From the NCBI GenBank assembly GCA_944472155.2, contig OX235271.1, forward strand, positions 88,735,256-88,799,255: a stretch of DNA of 64,000 nt, given 5' to 3'. Below, piece after piece: positions 33,101 through 45,254 of this stretch. The translations under genes and the position numbers were made by a program. The stretch comes from Trichobilharzia szidati. Lineage: Eukaryota > Platyhelminthes > Trematoda > Strigeidida > Schistosomatidae. Position 1 is the stretch's first letter, and each line of letters begins with the position of its first letter. Below the pieces are notes generated by a model, which was not told the origin of the DNA, did no database searches, and saw only the letters and a list, made by a program, of their open reading frames with translations.

Positions 33101-33289
33101 TAATAACGATTTTAAAAGTAATGAGAAGTTTTACAACGGAATTTGCATTCACCTCTTGCATAGAGTTGAAGATATCTCGTACTAGAGAAATAAAACTTAA
33201 TTCTTTTGTCTAATATATGATAAATAACTGTTAACTACAACATTTAATCACCCATTTTGTCTCCTCCCTCTTTAGTGTTACCAAACTAT

Positions 33290-34130
33290 ATTTTTTTTCT
33301 TCTGAAGCTTTGATTCACGCTCAACTTCATTACCTAACGAAGCTTACGTCCCTCAGGGTGATATTCTTTCCACTTTTCTTTTTTCTTTGTCTTTGCATGA
33401 CTTACTTCGTTTGGATAAAACTAGTTTTGTTAAGTATGTGGACTGAATGAATAGCCATTTATTAAAAATTAGCCAGTTAAATGCCTCAAGATTTTAGACT
33501 GTTAATTTCACTTCTGTGTGTAAATGAAGTTTATATGGACCGGTTAATGCTCAGTACTCTTGTAATATACAGGATAGTGAAGTAGAAACTAAGCTAAGGT
33601 TTATCTTCTGATCTTTCCTAGACATTTCACATTCCGGTGATTCTCAGAAAAATATTTCATCTAATATTCTTCATAAAGAAGTGAAGACCGTGGTATAGCC
33701 AAGCCCCTGCTTGTAGAGTTCGTTAACCCTTGAATTTTTCACATTCTTTTGTATTCTTTATTCTTTCCTATGTTACTTAAAAAAGACTGTTTTACTACAA
33801 ATAGCACTGAAAGCTACTGCGAGAGCTGGCGATGTGCCTCTAAGCCAAATCTCTGACGCCATTGTTTACAGACATTTCAATTCATACAAGAAATTAGTCT
33901 TCGTAATTTAATCAGACCCTGAACATTCTCTCTACTCAAAACTCACCAGGTAGGATAAGAAGCGATCTCTGGACACTATACGCTCGAAAGACTAAATACA
34001 CAGATTTAATGATCTTCATTCTGGCAAACTTTTTGTGGGAAATGAAGTATTAGGTTCGAAGTTACTGACTTACTTCTCAATAGTAAATCAGTGACTATTC
34101 CCATTTTTGCTATCAATAATGTGTGGTTTT
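33290..34130 (+). pseudogene. CR1/Jockey-like LINE, RT palm to C-terminus, decayed
   Basis: Reads VPQGDILSTFLFSLSLHDL (RT motif B region, 33345-33400), then FVKYVD followed by a stop where motif C (YADD) is expected (33425-33445), then the block shared with 6395-6905 and 55875-56740 (ttagactgttaatttcac at 33497; KKLRHS-like at 33685; TLYARK at about 33980). Too broken to be active. Confidence 0.7.
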
Positions 34131-34530
34131 CATTTCTCCTCCTGTTTTTGGTAATTTATTTATTTATTACTGATGTAAATATCATACAGTTCTGTAATTA
34201 ACCAAAATATCGAATATGAAGAAAGCGTTAGATCTAATATTGTAAAACATGCTGAGAATTTCACATTGCATAGAAATATTGTTTTTGGAGTAAAGCTACT
34301 AATACCGTTAGTATTATTTTTTATTATACTCCTGAAAAAATAATTTTCCATTGTGATAATCATTTCAGCTGCTCTTTGTGATCACTCCTGTCTCTGTTCT
34401 ATAGTAACTATGAGCAAATGTCAGTTCACATCCTTGTTTCCTTTCAGTGACAACCAACCTTTTCTGACCAGAACCCTAAATTCTTACTTATATAAAGTTT
34501 TGCGAAGAAGATGAAAGTTTCAGTAAGGTA
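34131..34530. other. No gene seen
   Basis: AT-rich, nothing recognised. Confidence 0.45.
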
Positions 34531-34539
34531 TGATCTCCT

Positions 34540-34770
34540 AGTGCGTCGGTGGCACAGTAGTTAGGACGCTCACCAACCATACACATGATCCGGGGCTCGA
34601 TCCCCGACCGACGCACTCCTTTACCTCGCTAAACCAGAAATAATGCTGGTAAAGAGGAAAGGTCGGGCATGAGGCTAGCGACCCCATCCTGTAAAAATAA
34701 ACACTGCTACAGAAACTTCAAGCCACTAGCTTGAAGCCCTATGTTCCACTGGGAACGTGAAGGAAAAAAA
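34540..34770 (+). mobile_element. SINE-B, full copy with 9-bp target-site duplication
   Basis: Head gtgcgtcggtggcacagtag, box B ggggctcgatcccc, body ctcgctaaaccagaaataatgc, tail tgaagccctatgttccactggg and A-run. tgatctcct flanks it at 34531-34539 and 34771-34779. The tail matches the RTE LINE 3' end (52133-52148). Confidence 0.93.
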
Positions 34771-34779
34771 TGATCTCCT

Positions 34780-35439
34780 GAAATATGCGTGTTTAGTGTT
34801 AATTTTTCACTTTTAGAAATACATTCCCAAACGGTTTAATGACTGCCTACGTTGTGAAGTAGGTGTGTACGAGTTAATTTCAAAGAATTAAGAACTACAC
34901 TATCGTACAGTTACCAACATTCTACCTGCCTGTTACAACACCTACGACAATATATTAAATTTATAAAGGGGAATAAATAAATGAAATCATATGTTAATAC
35001 TCTTGTTATGTGTTATATACCTTCAGTTTATTTTTGTGATGTTCTACAAAGGCGGACATAATTTACTTCTCGGACATATCTGAAGAAGAGATTTAAATGA
35101 AAACAATCTTATTTTCACTGCAACACTTATGACATCTACCTTGTATTGTTAGGTCAGTCTTTTTTTCTCTAATATTCATATTGCTGACACTATGCCTACT
35201 GGAGAAGCATCATTCAACAGTCGTGGATGTTGATAAAAAATCATTAGTTCCTACAAAAACAAATACTTTCGTATTTTTAAAAGCTCACTAGTATAACTTC
35301 ATTAAAGTGAACCTAAAAGTTCTCGAGTGAAAATCAGACATCTTGATTTCCTTAAATCATCATGATGTAATTAACTGACTGACTGAGTTTTAGCATAGAA
35401 CTTAGAATAGAAATGTAGCAGTTCAATTTGTGACCTCAC
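34780..35439. other. AT-rich stretch; possible PLE tail relic
   Basis: The words ctgaagaagagatttaaatgaaa (35080) faintly resemble the PLE 3' tail at 5650-5675. Otherwise nothing seen. Confidence 0.3.
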
Positions 35440-36010
35440 CAAAAGCTGCTACCATGACGTAGTGGTCAAGTGTGCATATCACAGTGGTCAAACAAAATAC
35501 ACTCTCAGGAACTAATTTCCCGAAAGGTCCCATCATGCCAGAAAGGTTTTTTGGATTGTGATCAGACCACAAGCAGTCATCGTCACAGCGTCTACACTAT
35601 GTTGGGGGTCTGTTGGCAAAGTCGTACTTCCGGGTAACAAAGACTTAAAAGCACCGGAGTGTTTCTTTCAGATGCCAAGTATGCTACCTCTCAGATTTGG
35701 GAAAGCTGAGATTAGAGAAAACTGACCCCAAAAACTGTACATCCCTACTTACCCTACGCTGGTCCGTTGCCGGTGGTAATATCCTAATACAGACACAATC
35801 TTAAAACCAGTTCACACAGGCCATATGTGACTGTCTTCAATCAGTTATTCCCTGGACTGTGTGGTCACGCAATACTAATTATGTTTTTGTTTCAGGTACC
35901 ACAAAAAAATTAAATCCCATGGTGTGGGCGATCTGAAAGTAACAGTTGCCAACACACTTCCGAAAGCACTCCAATAAATATGGAATGCGCCATACCGACA
36001 TGTCTCATCC
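35440..36010. other. Unclassified segment of higher GC, no frame
   Basis: About 570 bp stand out from the AT-rich flanks in base composition (for example ctatgttgggggtctgttgg at 35596 and ctacgctggtccgttgccggtgg at 35752). No open frame and no second copy seen in the window. It may be a fossil repeat or a non-coding element; not identified. Confidence 0.35.
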
Positions 36011-36564
36011 TTGATAAGATTGCATTGGGTACTTGCATCTATGAAAAGTAATCCCGATCAGTTTTAATGATCAAATCAAAATGATAAATTTTCAATTATT
36101 AATTCCCACTGATACATAAAGCAGAGAAATTAGCAAAGAAAATTGTCCTTTTGACTACTCCATCTCAATAAGTAGATTCTAATGCATCTCTTAGCATAGT
36201 CCACAAACTACAGGTTTGCCGAGAGAAACACGAGTGCGTTTGCTATCTGTAGAGTAGGTTTCGGGGATATTTACATAAAACTAGTACTCTGTGAACAAAA
36301 ACAATTTGTACACTATTCTTTTTCCATAGTCTTAACTTTACAATATGATTCACAGAACTTATTCCGTGTTGTTTCGCCTTATTTCACTTTAAGTTTTCAT
36401 ATCTCAACATTTTATTTATTTTATTTTATTGATGACAGTTAACTCGTCTTATTTCCCCATTTTACTGCATCTAAACATTACGAATTTATATATACTTCTG
36501 AATGTACTTCACCTTCCGATTATCTATTTATGCATGTCTATTGAACTCTGCATTGACCACTCTT
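36011..36564. other. AT-rich stretch, no gene seen
   Basis: No recognised element. Confidence 0.5.
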
Positions 36565-36750
36565 TATTCATTCAGGTGGTAACCTTTCTAACTGCAAAAC
36601 CCACTGGGTGACGCGGGTTCGAATCTCAGAAAGGACATGAGTTCCTTTGACGTTGTAGATACGCCTTCCTGAATTGTGAGTGCCAACTGGCACGAAACCG
36701 AGGTTCAAGGCTTCCTGACGATTGTCTCCAACCATCTAATAAATCATTTA
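36565..36750 (+). repeat. HHR-C SINE copy 2
   Basis: Plus strand: ggtaacctttctaactgcaaaacc (head), gcgggttcgaatctc (box B, 36614-36628), cgttgtagatacgcc, then hammerhead-like block 36662-36712 and gattgtctccaaccatc end. GAAA and stem II (GTGCC/GGCAC, five pairs) are intact, and stem I GCCTT/AAGGC is perfect, but core box 1 carries a 4-base insertion (CTGAATTGTGA) and the cleavage site reads GTTC. Confidence 0.7.
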
Positions 36751-37524
36751 CACTAATTTTGAGAAACTGTTTCTTGTTCTAGAATGGTATAGGCAAGGTG
36801 AGAGCTGTAAATAAAAAGATTGTTCAGAACACGATAAAATGAATTAGAATGATTTCTTTTATAAGTACAAATATCTGTAAACAGTGACATCATGGAATTG
36901 GATTTCATTCATGATAACTTTTATTATCACTACTCATTTTCATATTTCAACACACACATGCTTACTACATATAAATACGTTTCAACAGCTATGAAACTGA
37001 AATCATCGTAAAATATAATTTTCTGCAATGATATTACTTAATTTTTTTCTTCGAAAATCAGCTGCATTTCTTTTTTCTGGTTACTTCTTCAAAGAATAGC
37101 TCTGAACCTGACATAAACTGTTCTAAGAGTTTATCCACCTGTGTTGGTACGAAATAACAGATGTAGCGGAGAGTTATTTCAACAACCATTCCTCTGATTT
37201 TTTTCACCAATATTTCTCACACTTCTACTTGCCACTCAAACTAAATATAAAAAATGGTCGTATCTTCTTATTCATTCAATCAAATTATTCACTTTAGATG
37301 TTTACTAATAGTAAGCTTATCTATTTCTTAAATCAATCGATGAAAGAAGTCGTTTTAATTTATTCAGCTCCAATGTGGATGCAAATGCATATCAATTAAT
37401 TCTGTTTGTTTTCTCCTTGATAAACAAAGCCTTGTATTACTTTTTTGATCAATACAATGAAATTCTCAAAATAACTTTTAGACTGTATTTCTAATTAAAA
37501 ACAGGCGCATCTAGCATCTCAGAA
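36751..37524. other. AT-rich stretch, no gene seen
   Basis: No recognised element. Confidence 0.5.
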
Positions 37525-38110
37525 ATACGCAGTTTTGTCATTCATATAGGAAACCTACAACTACAAGTCGGTACACTCATTTTGTGCACCTCTGAAATAT
37601 AAAAGTAACCTGGTAAAGTGTCTGGTTCATAGAGCTAGGATAATCTGTTCAAACGACCACCTCAATGAGGAGCTAAACATTATTAGAGAATTAGTAAGCA
37701 AAAATGGTTATCCAGATAAGATCATTAAGATAAATATGAATTTAGCACCAAAAGCTTCAAGCTAGACCTTTGAAGTTTCTGTAGCAGTGATGTTTATTCT
37801 TATGAGATGGGGTTGTTAGCCTCATGCCCAACCTTCCGTCTTTACCAGCTTAGCGAGGTAAAGGAGTACGTCGGCTGGGGATCGAACCCCGAACCACATG
37901 TGACATGGTTGGCGAGCATTCTACCACTGTGCCGCCGACGCTCAATAACATGTTGATACTGACTAATTATTATTAATAACATACATATCGCCACTTGATT
38001 GGTAAACTTTTGTGTATTGTATTAAAAATGCTATGTATTTTAGAGTAGAGCCACAGATAAGGATCTAACTGAAAAGCAAATATTTCTTCACTCAACTCTT
38101 TTGCTTTCTA
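37525..38110 (+). pseudogene. PLE fragment with nested SINE and 3' tail
   Basis: 37530-37750 encodes in shifting frames RKPTTTSRYTHFVHLR..., HRARIICSNDHLNEELNIIRELVSKNGYPDKI, the RT-to-nuclease connector seen at residues 95-155 of the 4256-5296 protein. The GIY-YIG region is absent; a minus-strand SINE-B sits at that point. The PLE tail (tagagtagagccacagataaggatc) follows at 38040-38075. Confidence 0.75.
37752..37946 (-). mobile_element. SINE-B copy nested in PLE
   Basis: Minus strand. Head at the right end (gtgccgccgacgc complement), box B complement ggggatcgaaccccg at 37879, tail truncated at ttcaagctagacc. It marks a deletion of the PLE nuclease region. Confidence 0.85.
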
Positions 38111-38876
38111 TATGGGTAACCAGCCATTACAGTTTTAAATGAAGCTTCATTGGTTATATTAAGTCCTCTGGTTATTCAACATAGTCATGAAATATGCCTT
38201 CGTTAATGCTTGAATAAGCTTCCTTGTTTTCATGTCCATTTGTGTTGTTTTTACAGGTTAACTATGAACTGATCAGCCATCTTTATTTGTGTACAAAAAC
38301 CAATCCTAGATCTGCATATTCATGAGATTATCGGCTGATGAATATTGTCTTAGCCTTCAGCATTAAGACGCTCATTTCGATTCTCAGAGGAAACATAATG
38401 GATGGGTAATAAGTGAGCATAAAACTGCCTCACGAAATAATTACCACTATCCACAAACAAGAAAGCGAAAACTGAAGCGAAAGAAATTATGCCACTTCAT
38501 TAAAATAATATTCTGTACAATGTTTCAATAGCTAACGCGCGAGTTTTTGAGGAATAAGGTATAAACATTGCAAGGTACATACCGATTGTTTGCTAAAGAG
38601 GTATAAACTGTAGCAAAGAAACAATTACATGTTGTCACTGAATATATATTCCACTTTATTGACTTTCACCTTCCGATGGTTCCGCTAACAAAACAAGTAA
38701 GATCTAAATGTTCCCTACAAACATAATTTACATGAATCATTTTACCAAATATAGCTCAGTGACTCTAACATTCGATTTTCAGCCAGTGGATCCTAAGTTC
38801 GAATCGGACATTACCTGCTTCATCCTCAGAAACTGGACAATATCATCAGCCCTCAAACAATAAATGTAACTCACAG
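38111..38876. other. AT-rich stretch, no gene seen
   Basis: No recognised element. Confidence 0.5.
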
Positions 38877-39570
38877 CCTGGCTCATGTAAAATCTGTAAC
38901 AACCAAAGCCAACTGGTTGTGCTCCGAACTCAGGGGACCAATCTCTGCATTCTACAGTATAGCTGTCCGAAATTTCCTTCAGACACACACACAGTCACAA
39001 AACGCTCCAAACACAGAAGAAGGACGATTATCTATGTGCCTCTATTCAACAATAATAACATCAGAAACTCAAAGTTATCTCAACAGTGCCACTAGGCAGC
39101 TATACAGACAAGGTAACATTCCAAGTACAAAACAAATACTGTAGAACAAAATTAGTTATCCGAAATTCAACTGTAAGAAGTACCTTACAACCAAATGGAA
39201 TATTCCCAACAAGGTGGGATCAAAAACTCTTTCCGCAAGAAGCACACACCAACAATCCCTGTAGACAGTCAAGATTAGAACAACTTTGATTCACTGAAAC
39301 AAAGTCACGTTATAAAATATAACATTATCAATACATCGTACAACCATAAACAGAATCACTAAAATTAAACATTAAACAGGAGTAAAACAAATAGTTAGGA
39401 TTAAGTCAACGTAGGATACGCAAATATTACAGCAATCGTAAATAGCCTGGGAGAAAAGAGGAAAATAATCACGAAGTTTTTTGAAACATCCTATTAAGTA
39501 TCAATGTTGTTATTAAATCGTTCAGAAAAGATGTGATTAAGAACTGTTCTGTTACGAAATCTGCTTAAAT
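38877..39570 (+). repeat. Dispersed repeat family E, copy 2
   Basis: Matches 63200-63870 over nearly its whole length (for example ttccttcagacacacac, cacagaagaagga, caacaataataacatcag, cataaacagaatcactaaaatta). Partial open frames (38917-39144, 39086-39289) overlap in different phases and resemble those of the other copy, which may point to an old coding region or just shared ancestry. No known domain recognised. Confidence 0.75.
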
Positions 39571-40140
39571 AAGAATCAGAATGACAATTCTATCGTTTTT
39601 AGGTGAAAAATTACACATGATGAAAACATTACATGTGCTTAGCTGCATTGTCCCAGTCAGTCATTCTTCCTCTCAGTTATTTCCATTGAATTAATGGTTT
39701 CTTATGATAAGATTTGAGTATTTAATTAATTAAGAATATTAGGTTTTTCCTTTTGTTAGCAAGTCAACATAGTCATTATTGACAGCTTGTCAGATCTCAT
39801 CCATGTGGGTATTTTTAGAGATAACCTATAGCCAACAAAGATTACGCCTGAAATTCAGTAAGCAACACTTTATGAGAGACATAATGGCCAGAAGTTTGTT
39901 ATTCTGAGCCATCTATATCTTAATATAAAACTTAGTAAATACATAAATCAAACTAACGTTCTTCAGACAAAACAGTTTCTTTTCATGCAGGGAGTGATCA
40001 TTGATGTGAGTGATTTCCATCTGTTTTTATCAAGCGGATCAAATGGTGTAATGTGAATATTTTGCATTTCCTAAAAATCTGTTGGCAATCATTTAATTCA
40101 ATTTTAGATTTTCCCTTCGACTGATTGGACAGAAGTGCTC
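39571..40140. other. AT-rich stretch, no gene seen
   Basis: No recognised element. Confidence 0.5.
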
Positions 40141-40144
40141 GGTC

Positions 40145-40355
40145 TCAGGTTGACATGTCAGCTCCTTGTGCAGATGCTTCGACGATGTCTGATCATGTAA
40201 CCCGAAGTCAATTGGTTGATGATGACTAGCAATGGAATCCAGGATAACGCGCATTTCGTCATATTTGAGATTCTTCATCTGGATGTACCTGCATTCTCCA
40301 GTGAGTGATGGTGTTTCCACTAAGGCTCAAACACCAAAGCGTTATCCACTAGACC
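40145..40355 (-). repeat. Smα-like element, minus arm of an inverted pair
   Basis: Minus-strand order: tRNA-like head gcctggtctagtggataacg (40358-40339), then atgcaggtacatcc, a degenerate hammerhead (40225-40290), and the 3' part cattgctagtcatcatc ... tgacatgtcaacctgag. This is the layout of the schistosome Smα family known to carry a hammerhead. Core box 1 is disturbed (AGATGAAG), GAAA is intact. Confidence 0.75.
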
Positions 40356-40460
40356 AGGCGAATGCAGGTACATCCAGCCGACGGGTCCCAAACAGGACGA
40401 AATGCGCATGCTGGATTCCACTGCTAGCCACAAACCACCAGTTGAAACCTGTTAGCACAT
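40356..40460 (+). repeat. Smα-like element, headless plus arm
   Basis: Starts at gcgaatgcaggtacatccag and continues through the hammerhead to ccactgctagccacaaacc. It faces away from the minus arm, sharing the tRNA-like head between them. Confidence 0.75.
40367..40418 (+). ncRNA. Degenerate Smα hammerhead
   Basis: Stem I ATCCAG (40372-40377) and CTGGAT (40411-40416) pair perfectly, stem II GTCC...GGAC is intact and GAAA is at 40399-40402. Core box 1 is CCGACGG instead of CUGAUGA and the cleavage triplet is ATG rather than GTC. By sequence it is a dead ribozyme. Confidence 0.75.
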
Positions 40461-41099
40461 TTTCACCTTGAAATATGTAATATACTCACTTACTTTCATC
40501 ACTTCCTACTCATTTTCTAGTCAGCCTAATAAAAGTATGCATATTCTGTGCAGTTTAGTCTGTTCGATACTGTTTAGTATAACAATAATTGATAGAAATC
40601 CATCAATAATAAAAACTGGTTTGAATAAAGAAAAAAGGAACATATTCTCGGGATAATACGAGCTTGTTTTATTTCGTGTATTCACTTCCTAAACAAAGTG
40701 AGAGTATAAGTTACAAAATTTCTGAAGTATACTCTCCCACAGTGACTATGAGTTATAGATAGAAGCTATAAGCAGCATAATTCCAAATTCCAAAAGAGTA
40801 ACTATTTATAGAATAATTAGACAAGCAGGATAGGGTTCATATTTCTCTTAAAAACAAAGATGGGCTACAGACAAAATACAAGATAGAACAACTGAGCGAA
40901 TCTAAACATATTATGATGGGGAGTTTAGGAGGGTAGGTGTGAATAGCAAAATAAAATAACATAAACAAAACAATTAAGTAGATTTGGAAACTTAATAGTG
41001 AATTCAACTCAGTAAGCAAAAATCAAAATTAAGTGAGATCTTACACAACAGAACAAAACACAAAAGCACACGAGCAGAACAATCACAGTTACCAGGATA
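40461..41099. other. AT-rich stretch, no gene seen
   Basis: No recognised element. Confidence 0.45.
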
Positions 41100-41700
41100 G
41101 TAAGAAATTAGTCATGTTATCTTTCTGTATACAGAGGTTGGGTAGAAGTCTTTTGATAGTAATGTCTTCTGAGAACCTAAATAATCATGGATTTTGTGGA
41201 TTGGATATTTGGAAAGCCTGACTAACTTCCATTGTATGTCTCGTGTCGATTAGGTGTCTAGCAGTTCCACTTCAGAACACTTTGCTGCCTTGCATACAGA
41301 AACTTTTAGGGATATGCTCAGAAAATCTAGTGCACGCTCTCCTCTCAGTCCTTCCCATGTACTTACTGCCTCAAGTGCCGGAAAATAGATAAATGCAGTT
41401 GGAGTTGACATGAGCAGGATACTTATCTACTTTTGACTGAGTTAACCGACATACCGTGTTGTAAAATAGGATAAGTCTGATGGTAGGAAATATTCCCTTC
41501 AATGCACCTTTAATTCTTTTTTCAGTTCTTGTGGATACTTATTCTCCTTTGTACGCTAGACAGATAAGAACTGGTATCTTTTCAACTATTTCGGGCTTCG
41601 GTTTGGGTGATATAAACTTTCGGGGGTGTCATTCTCGATAGGGTTCTTTTCGATAACTGTGAGTTCCTATTCAGTCTTATTTTCTGAACATAACGCCCTA
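41100..41700 (-). pseudogene. PLE GIY-YIG region, minus strand, decayed
   Basis: Minus-strand pieces: PTIRLILFYNTVCRLT (41490-41440), CIYLFSGT then a stop where Cys is expected, GSKYMGRTERR..TRFSEHIP (41405-41320), GTARHLIDTRHT (about 41270) and TIKRLLPNLCIQK (about 41140). The GIY-YIG signature is present as IYLF...KYMGRT with the R...EH pair. At least one stop and two frameshifts. Confidence 0.75.
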
Positions 41701-41739
41701 GCTCTGTTAAAGAGCGTTTTTACCAGGCTCCGTTTGTGG

Positions 41740-41850
41740 ACGTGGCTCAAGTGGTCTACTGGATAACACTTTGGCGTTTGAAACTGTGGGCACTTGGTTC
41801 CAGCTCTGCTACTTAAGATTGCATATACCAGGAAAGTAATGCTCCACTTA
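41740..41850 (+). repeat. Smα-like tRNA head fragment
   Basis: gtggctcaagtggtctactgg, ataacactttggcgtttgaa and a weak B box (acttggttccagc). It matches the head of the copy at 40145-40355. No hammerhead follows. Confidence 0.55.
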
Positions 41851-43437
41851 GTACACTAATTTTTTTAACTAGACACAAGAGAATTAGCAGGAGTTTTAGT
41901 GCTCACGTTTCTTTGGATGTATAGGACACTAATTACTAATTTAAATACAACAGCTTGTTCCTAAAAACAACGAACTAAGTGAAAAATACTTATATTCCAC
42001 TTAGTTTCTTGTCAAGAGTTGTACACACATTAATACACTTTTCGAATCAATACAGAATTAGACAATCTAGTCATAACAAGTTAGCTGATAGCAATTTATC
42101 AATAATAAGCCGTCAAAAGGATGATAATCAATCAAGAGGAAAAAGGAAACAATGAAAAGGCATGAAAATATCTACACCTTATTGTTCTGGAAGTCAAAGC
42201 AGGTGATTGCATAATGCATGGCTTTTATGCTGAAAACAGGTGAGAAGAATGAATGATCGCTTATGCCAAACGATTAGATTTCTCAAACGTATTGCATAAA
42301 AATAGTTAAAGGCAAAAAAGGTAATAATGTTACTGAGATTGTGAAAATTACAATAACAGTTCATTCCTTGAATAGAAGAATAAGAATGGCCATTTTACTA
42401 AGGTTTATCAGTCTCAATTATTAGTAAGAAATTGGGCTGGAAATTTTATGAGCAAGCAAATAATAGAATTATTCTATTATGGTATTATTCAATAACACAG
42501 TATCCGAATTACATTTCTGTCCCTTCTAACCGTATGATATGTGTTGCCGTGTAGTGTACCATATGTGCTGTGAGCATGAGCTTCATACCCGATGCCAGTA
42601 GCCAAGACTCGGAGATAAGTGGATTAGTGGCAAAGCTGTGGGCTACGTGACCGCTAATTGAAAGCCTGATGTGACCCTCATTATATAATTTGGAACTTTA
42701 TGAATACCTACGAAGTGACTCCCTTTGGACGTTTTCTGTTACCGCCTGTGAAGCTGTTTATTAACCCTCTGCATTTCGCCTAACCGTCACATCAGCAGTC
42801 AATGATATTTACAAATAAACCTGCATTTTATCCCATATCATCAAAAGTTTGCTTTGCGTTTTACTACACTGACGTTTAAAATTTTTGAAGTATCCTACAC
42901 AAATTTGTCAAAAACTCACTACTTCATTGTAATTGCCAAAAGTATTGAAAAGTATATATATATATATATATATATTGAAAGACGAATCTAGTTTGCTGTC
43001 ATCTCTGATATTTTCTCCATGGGTGGTAATTTAAAACAAAATAAACCGAAAACTAACAGTGACATACAAATTCCGTCAGTTTACTGCTTGGAATAGTTGA
43101 TTTCTTTTTCTCTTTTTACAGTTTGCCTTTATAATGATTGACAAACTTTAACGTTAATTATGAGAAAAAAGGTCTCTCTCTCACACATCTTTCAACGCAT
43201 AATTTTAAGCCGCAATTATCCATTTCGAAGTAGAAATACTTATACATAAGTGGGATTATTTGTTTTCAAGTCAGGATAATCTAAAAACAATTTGTAACGA
43301 ATTTAAATGCCATGTCTGTCGAAATCTTTTAACATTTCATGTTTTAGGAGAGAAAAAATAAGTAACTAGTTTTTCATCAACATTTTAGTGTGTAATTTCA
43401 GATATTTAATTTTCTACAACTATTTTAACTATTTTAA
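41851..43437. other. Mostly AT-rich, (TA)n run, no gene seen
   Basis: A TA microsatellite of about 12 units lies at 42951-42975. A less AT-rich part at 42530-42790 has no frame and no second copy. Confidence 0.5.
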
Positions 43438-44400
43438 GGGTGCCTAAGGCCTCTGCAAGAACTGGCGCGAAATCATCCTCTTGTCCACACCAGGAAAAAT
43501 ATTAAGTCGCCTCTTCCTGGACAGACTGAAAAATGCACCGGATGCAGAACTCCACCAACCGCAACAAGCTGAATTCACGAAATGCAAGTCATGTGCCGAT
43601 AAAATTGCAACTCTACACATCATCGTCAAACACAGTATAGAATGGCAGTCTAATCTCTGTCTCTACTTCATTGACTTTGAAAAGGCCTACGACAAAGACG
43701 ACCACTTACTAATTGGGAAACCACTTCAACACTATGAAGTGCAGTACCCCAATTCTTTATCAACTGCACTCAACAGCTATATGATAGTGTCACAAGTGAT
43801 TCACAACGGAAAAGTCCGTGAAGCCTTTGAAGTGAAAAAAACAGCAACAAGTAACTGACTACTATCACCGATGATATTCCTTATCGTGGTGGACTGGATT
43901 ATGCAGCACACCCTGTGTGGGGAGCGAAAAGGTAGGAATACGCTGGACCGATAAGAAGGCTCTAGAAGATCTGGATTTCGCGCGTGGATGATTTATGTTT
44001 AATGTCAAATAAACTCGTAGACTTGCAGTATAAAACAAACAAGTTGTCAGAAGAATCAGGCAGAGAAGACAGGGCTTCAAATGAAGGAGGTGGTGAAGAC
44101 AACTAAGAACAACAAGCACTAATCACTACCAATGGGGACAATTTGAAAGGGGTCACTTCCTTCACTTATCTTGGCGGAATCTTTTTAGCTAAAGACAACA
44201 GCACAGATGACGATGTCAAAAGAAGAAATGAAAAGGCGAGACAGACCTTCATCGCTCTGAAATCAGTTTAGAAATCTTCTGCACTCAGCACGCGGAAGAA
44301 GATTCAAATTTTCAACACTAATGTTAAGTTGATCATTTCTTCTATATGGGTCAGAGACTTGGCATGTCACGAAAAGCGATTCGAACAATAGTCATTAGTC
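43438..44400 (+). pseudogene. RTE-type LINE, RT and downstream region, decayed
   Basis: RT fingers to palm: NWREIILLSTPGKILSRL, the CADKIATLHIIVKHS helix, motif A LYFIDFEKAYDKDD (43661-43700, catalytic Asp in FID kept), then HNGKVREAFEVKK, stop, and IFLIVVDWIMQ (43880). Motif C is destroyed (SGFRAWMIYV for DFADDLCL, about 43975). It continues to about 44390 with GSLPSLILAES-type relics of the TSFTYLGS block. 43481-43858 is the longest open piece. Confidence 0.85.
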
Positions 44401-44540
44401 AGTATTCGAAAGGGACCGAAAAAGAGGTCTCACTAAATATACCAGTAGCAGAGACAGAACTAATCTGATTTTGGACGGTGAGATAGATTTAAATCATATT
44501 TGCGATATCTGTGGTTACCTTCAAATTTTGAAAGGAGTAC

Positions 44541-44772
44541 ATGAGTCGGTGGCATAGTGGTTAGGACGCTCGCCGACCATGTACATGGTCCGGAGTTCGA
44601 TCCCCGGCCAACGCACTCCTTTACCTCGCTAAGCCAGTAGTAAGACGGGTAAAGAGGGAAGGTTGGGCATGAGGCTAGCAACCACATCCTGTAAAAATAA
44701 ACACTGCTACAGAATCTGCATGCCTCTGGCTTGAAGCCCTATGTTCTACTGGGAACGTGAAGGAATAAAAAT
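44541..44772 (+). mobile_element. SINE-B copy
   Basis: Head gagtcggtggcatagtgg, box B ggagttcgatcccc, body ctcgctaagccagtagtaag, tail tgaagccctatgttctactggg. Close to full length. Target-site duplication not clear. Confidence 0.88.
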
Positions 44773-45254
44773 ACTGTTTACGTTCAATTTTCAGCGATAT
44801 GAATAACAAATAACCTCTTAACATTGCAGAATTAAGTCTGCCTGAGAGTTTGAATTATTAGTCTGGAAGTAGGATTTTTACACACACAGACACTTGCGAA
44901 ATTGCCCTCATTCCAATGACTTATATTTCTACTTATTCTGTCTCCTTTTGTCTTTTCTACGGTCTTTGGCGACTGCATTTATTTTTAAATCTTTTCTCTT
45001 AAAACATTTTACTATCTGTACCGTATAATTAAGGAGAATTATGGAAATTATTATTATCTCAACTCAGTGGTTTGAAGATTTGCTGCTATCTACAGACTGT
45101 GGAAGTGTTTTATTATAAATGTGTAATTTATAGATAGTATATATATATATATGAACCTAAATTATATAGTTTCTTCAGTAGGTAAAAATAGACTTCTTGG
45201 AATCAATACCAATGATTATTACATTTCTTTTTAGCCTTATCCTTCTATATCACC
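44773..45254. other. AT-rich stretch, short (TA)n run
   Basis: (TA)n at about 45138-45154, nothing else seen. Confidence 0.5.

Noticed and set aside
42951..42975. Short TA and CAAA repeat runs as CRISPR-like or regulatory arrays
   Set aside because: Plain microsatellites without spacers, expected in an AT-rich eukaryote genome.
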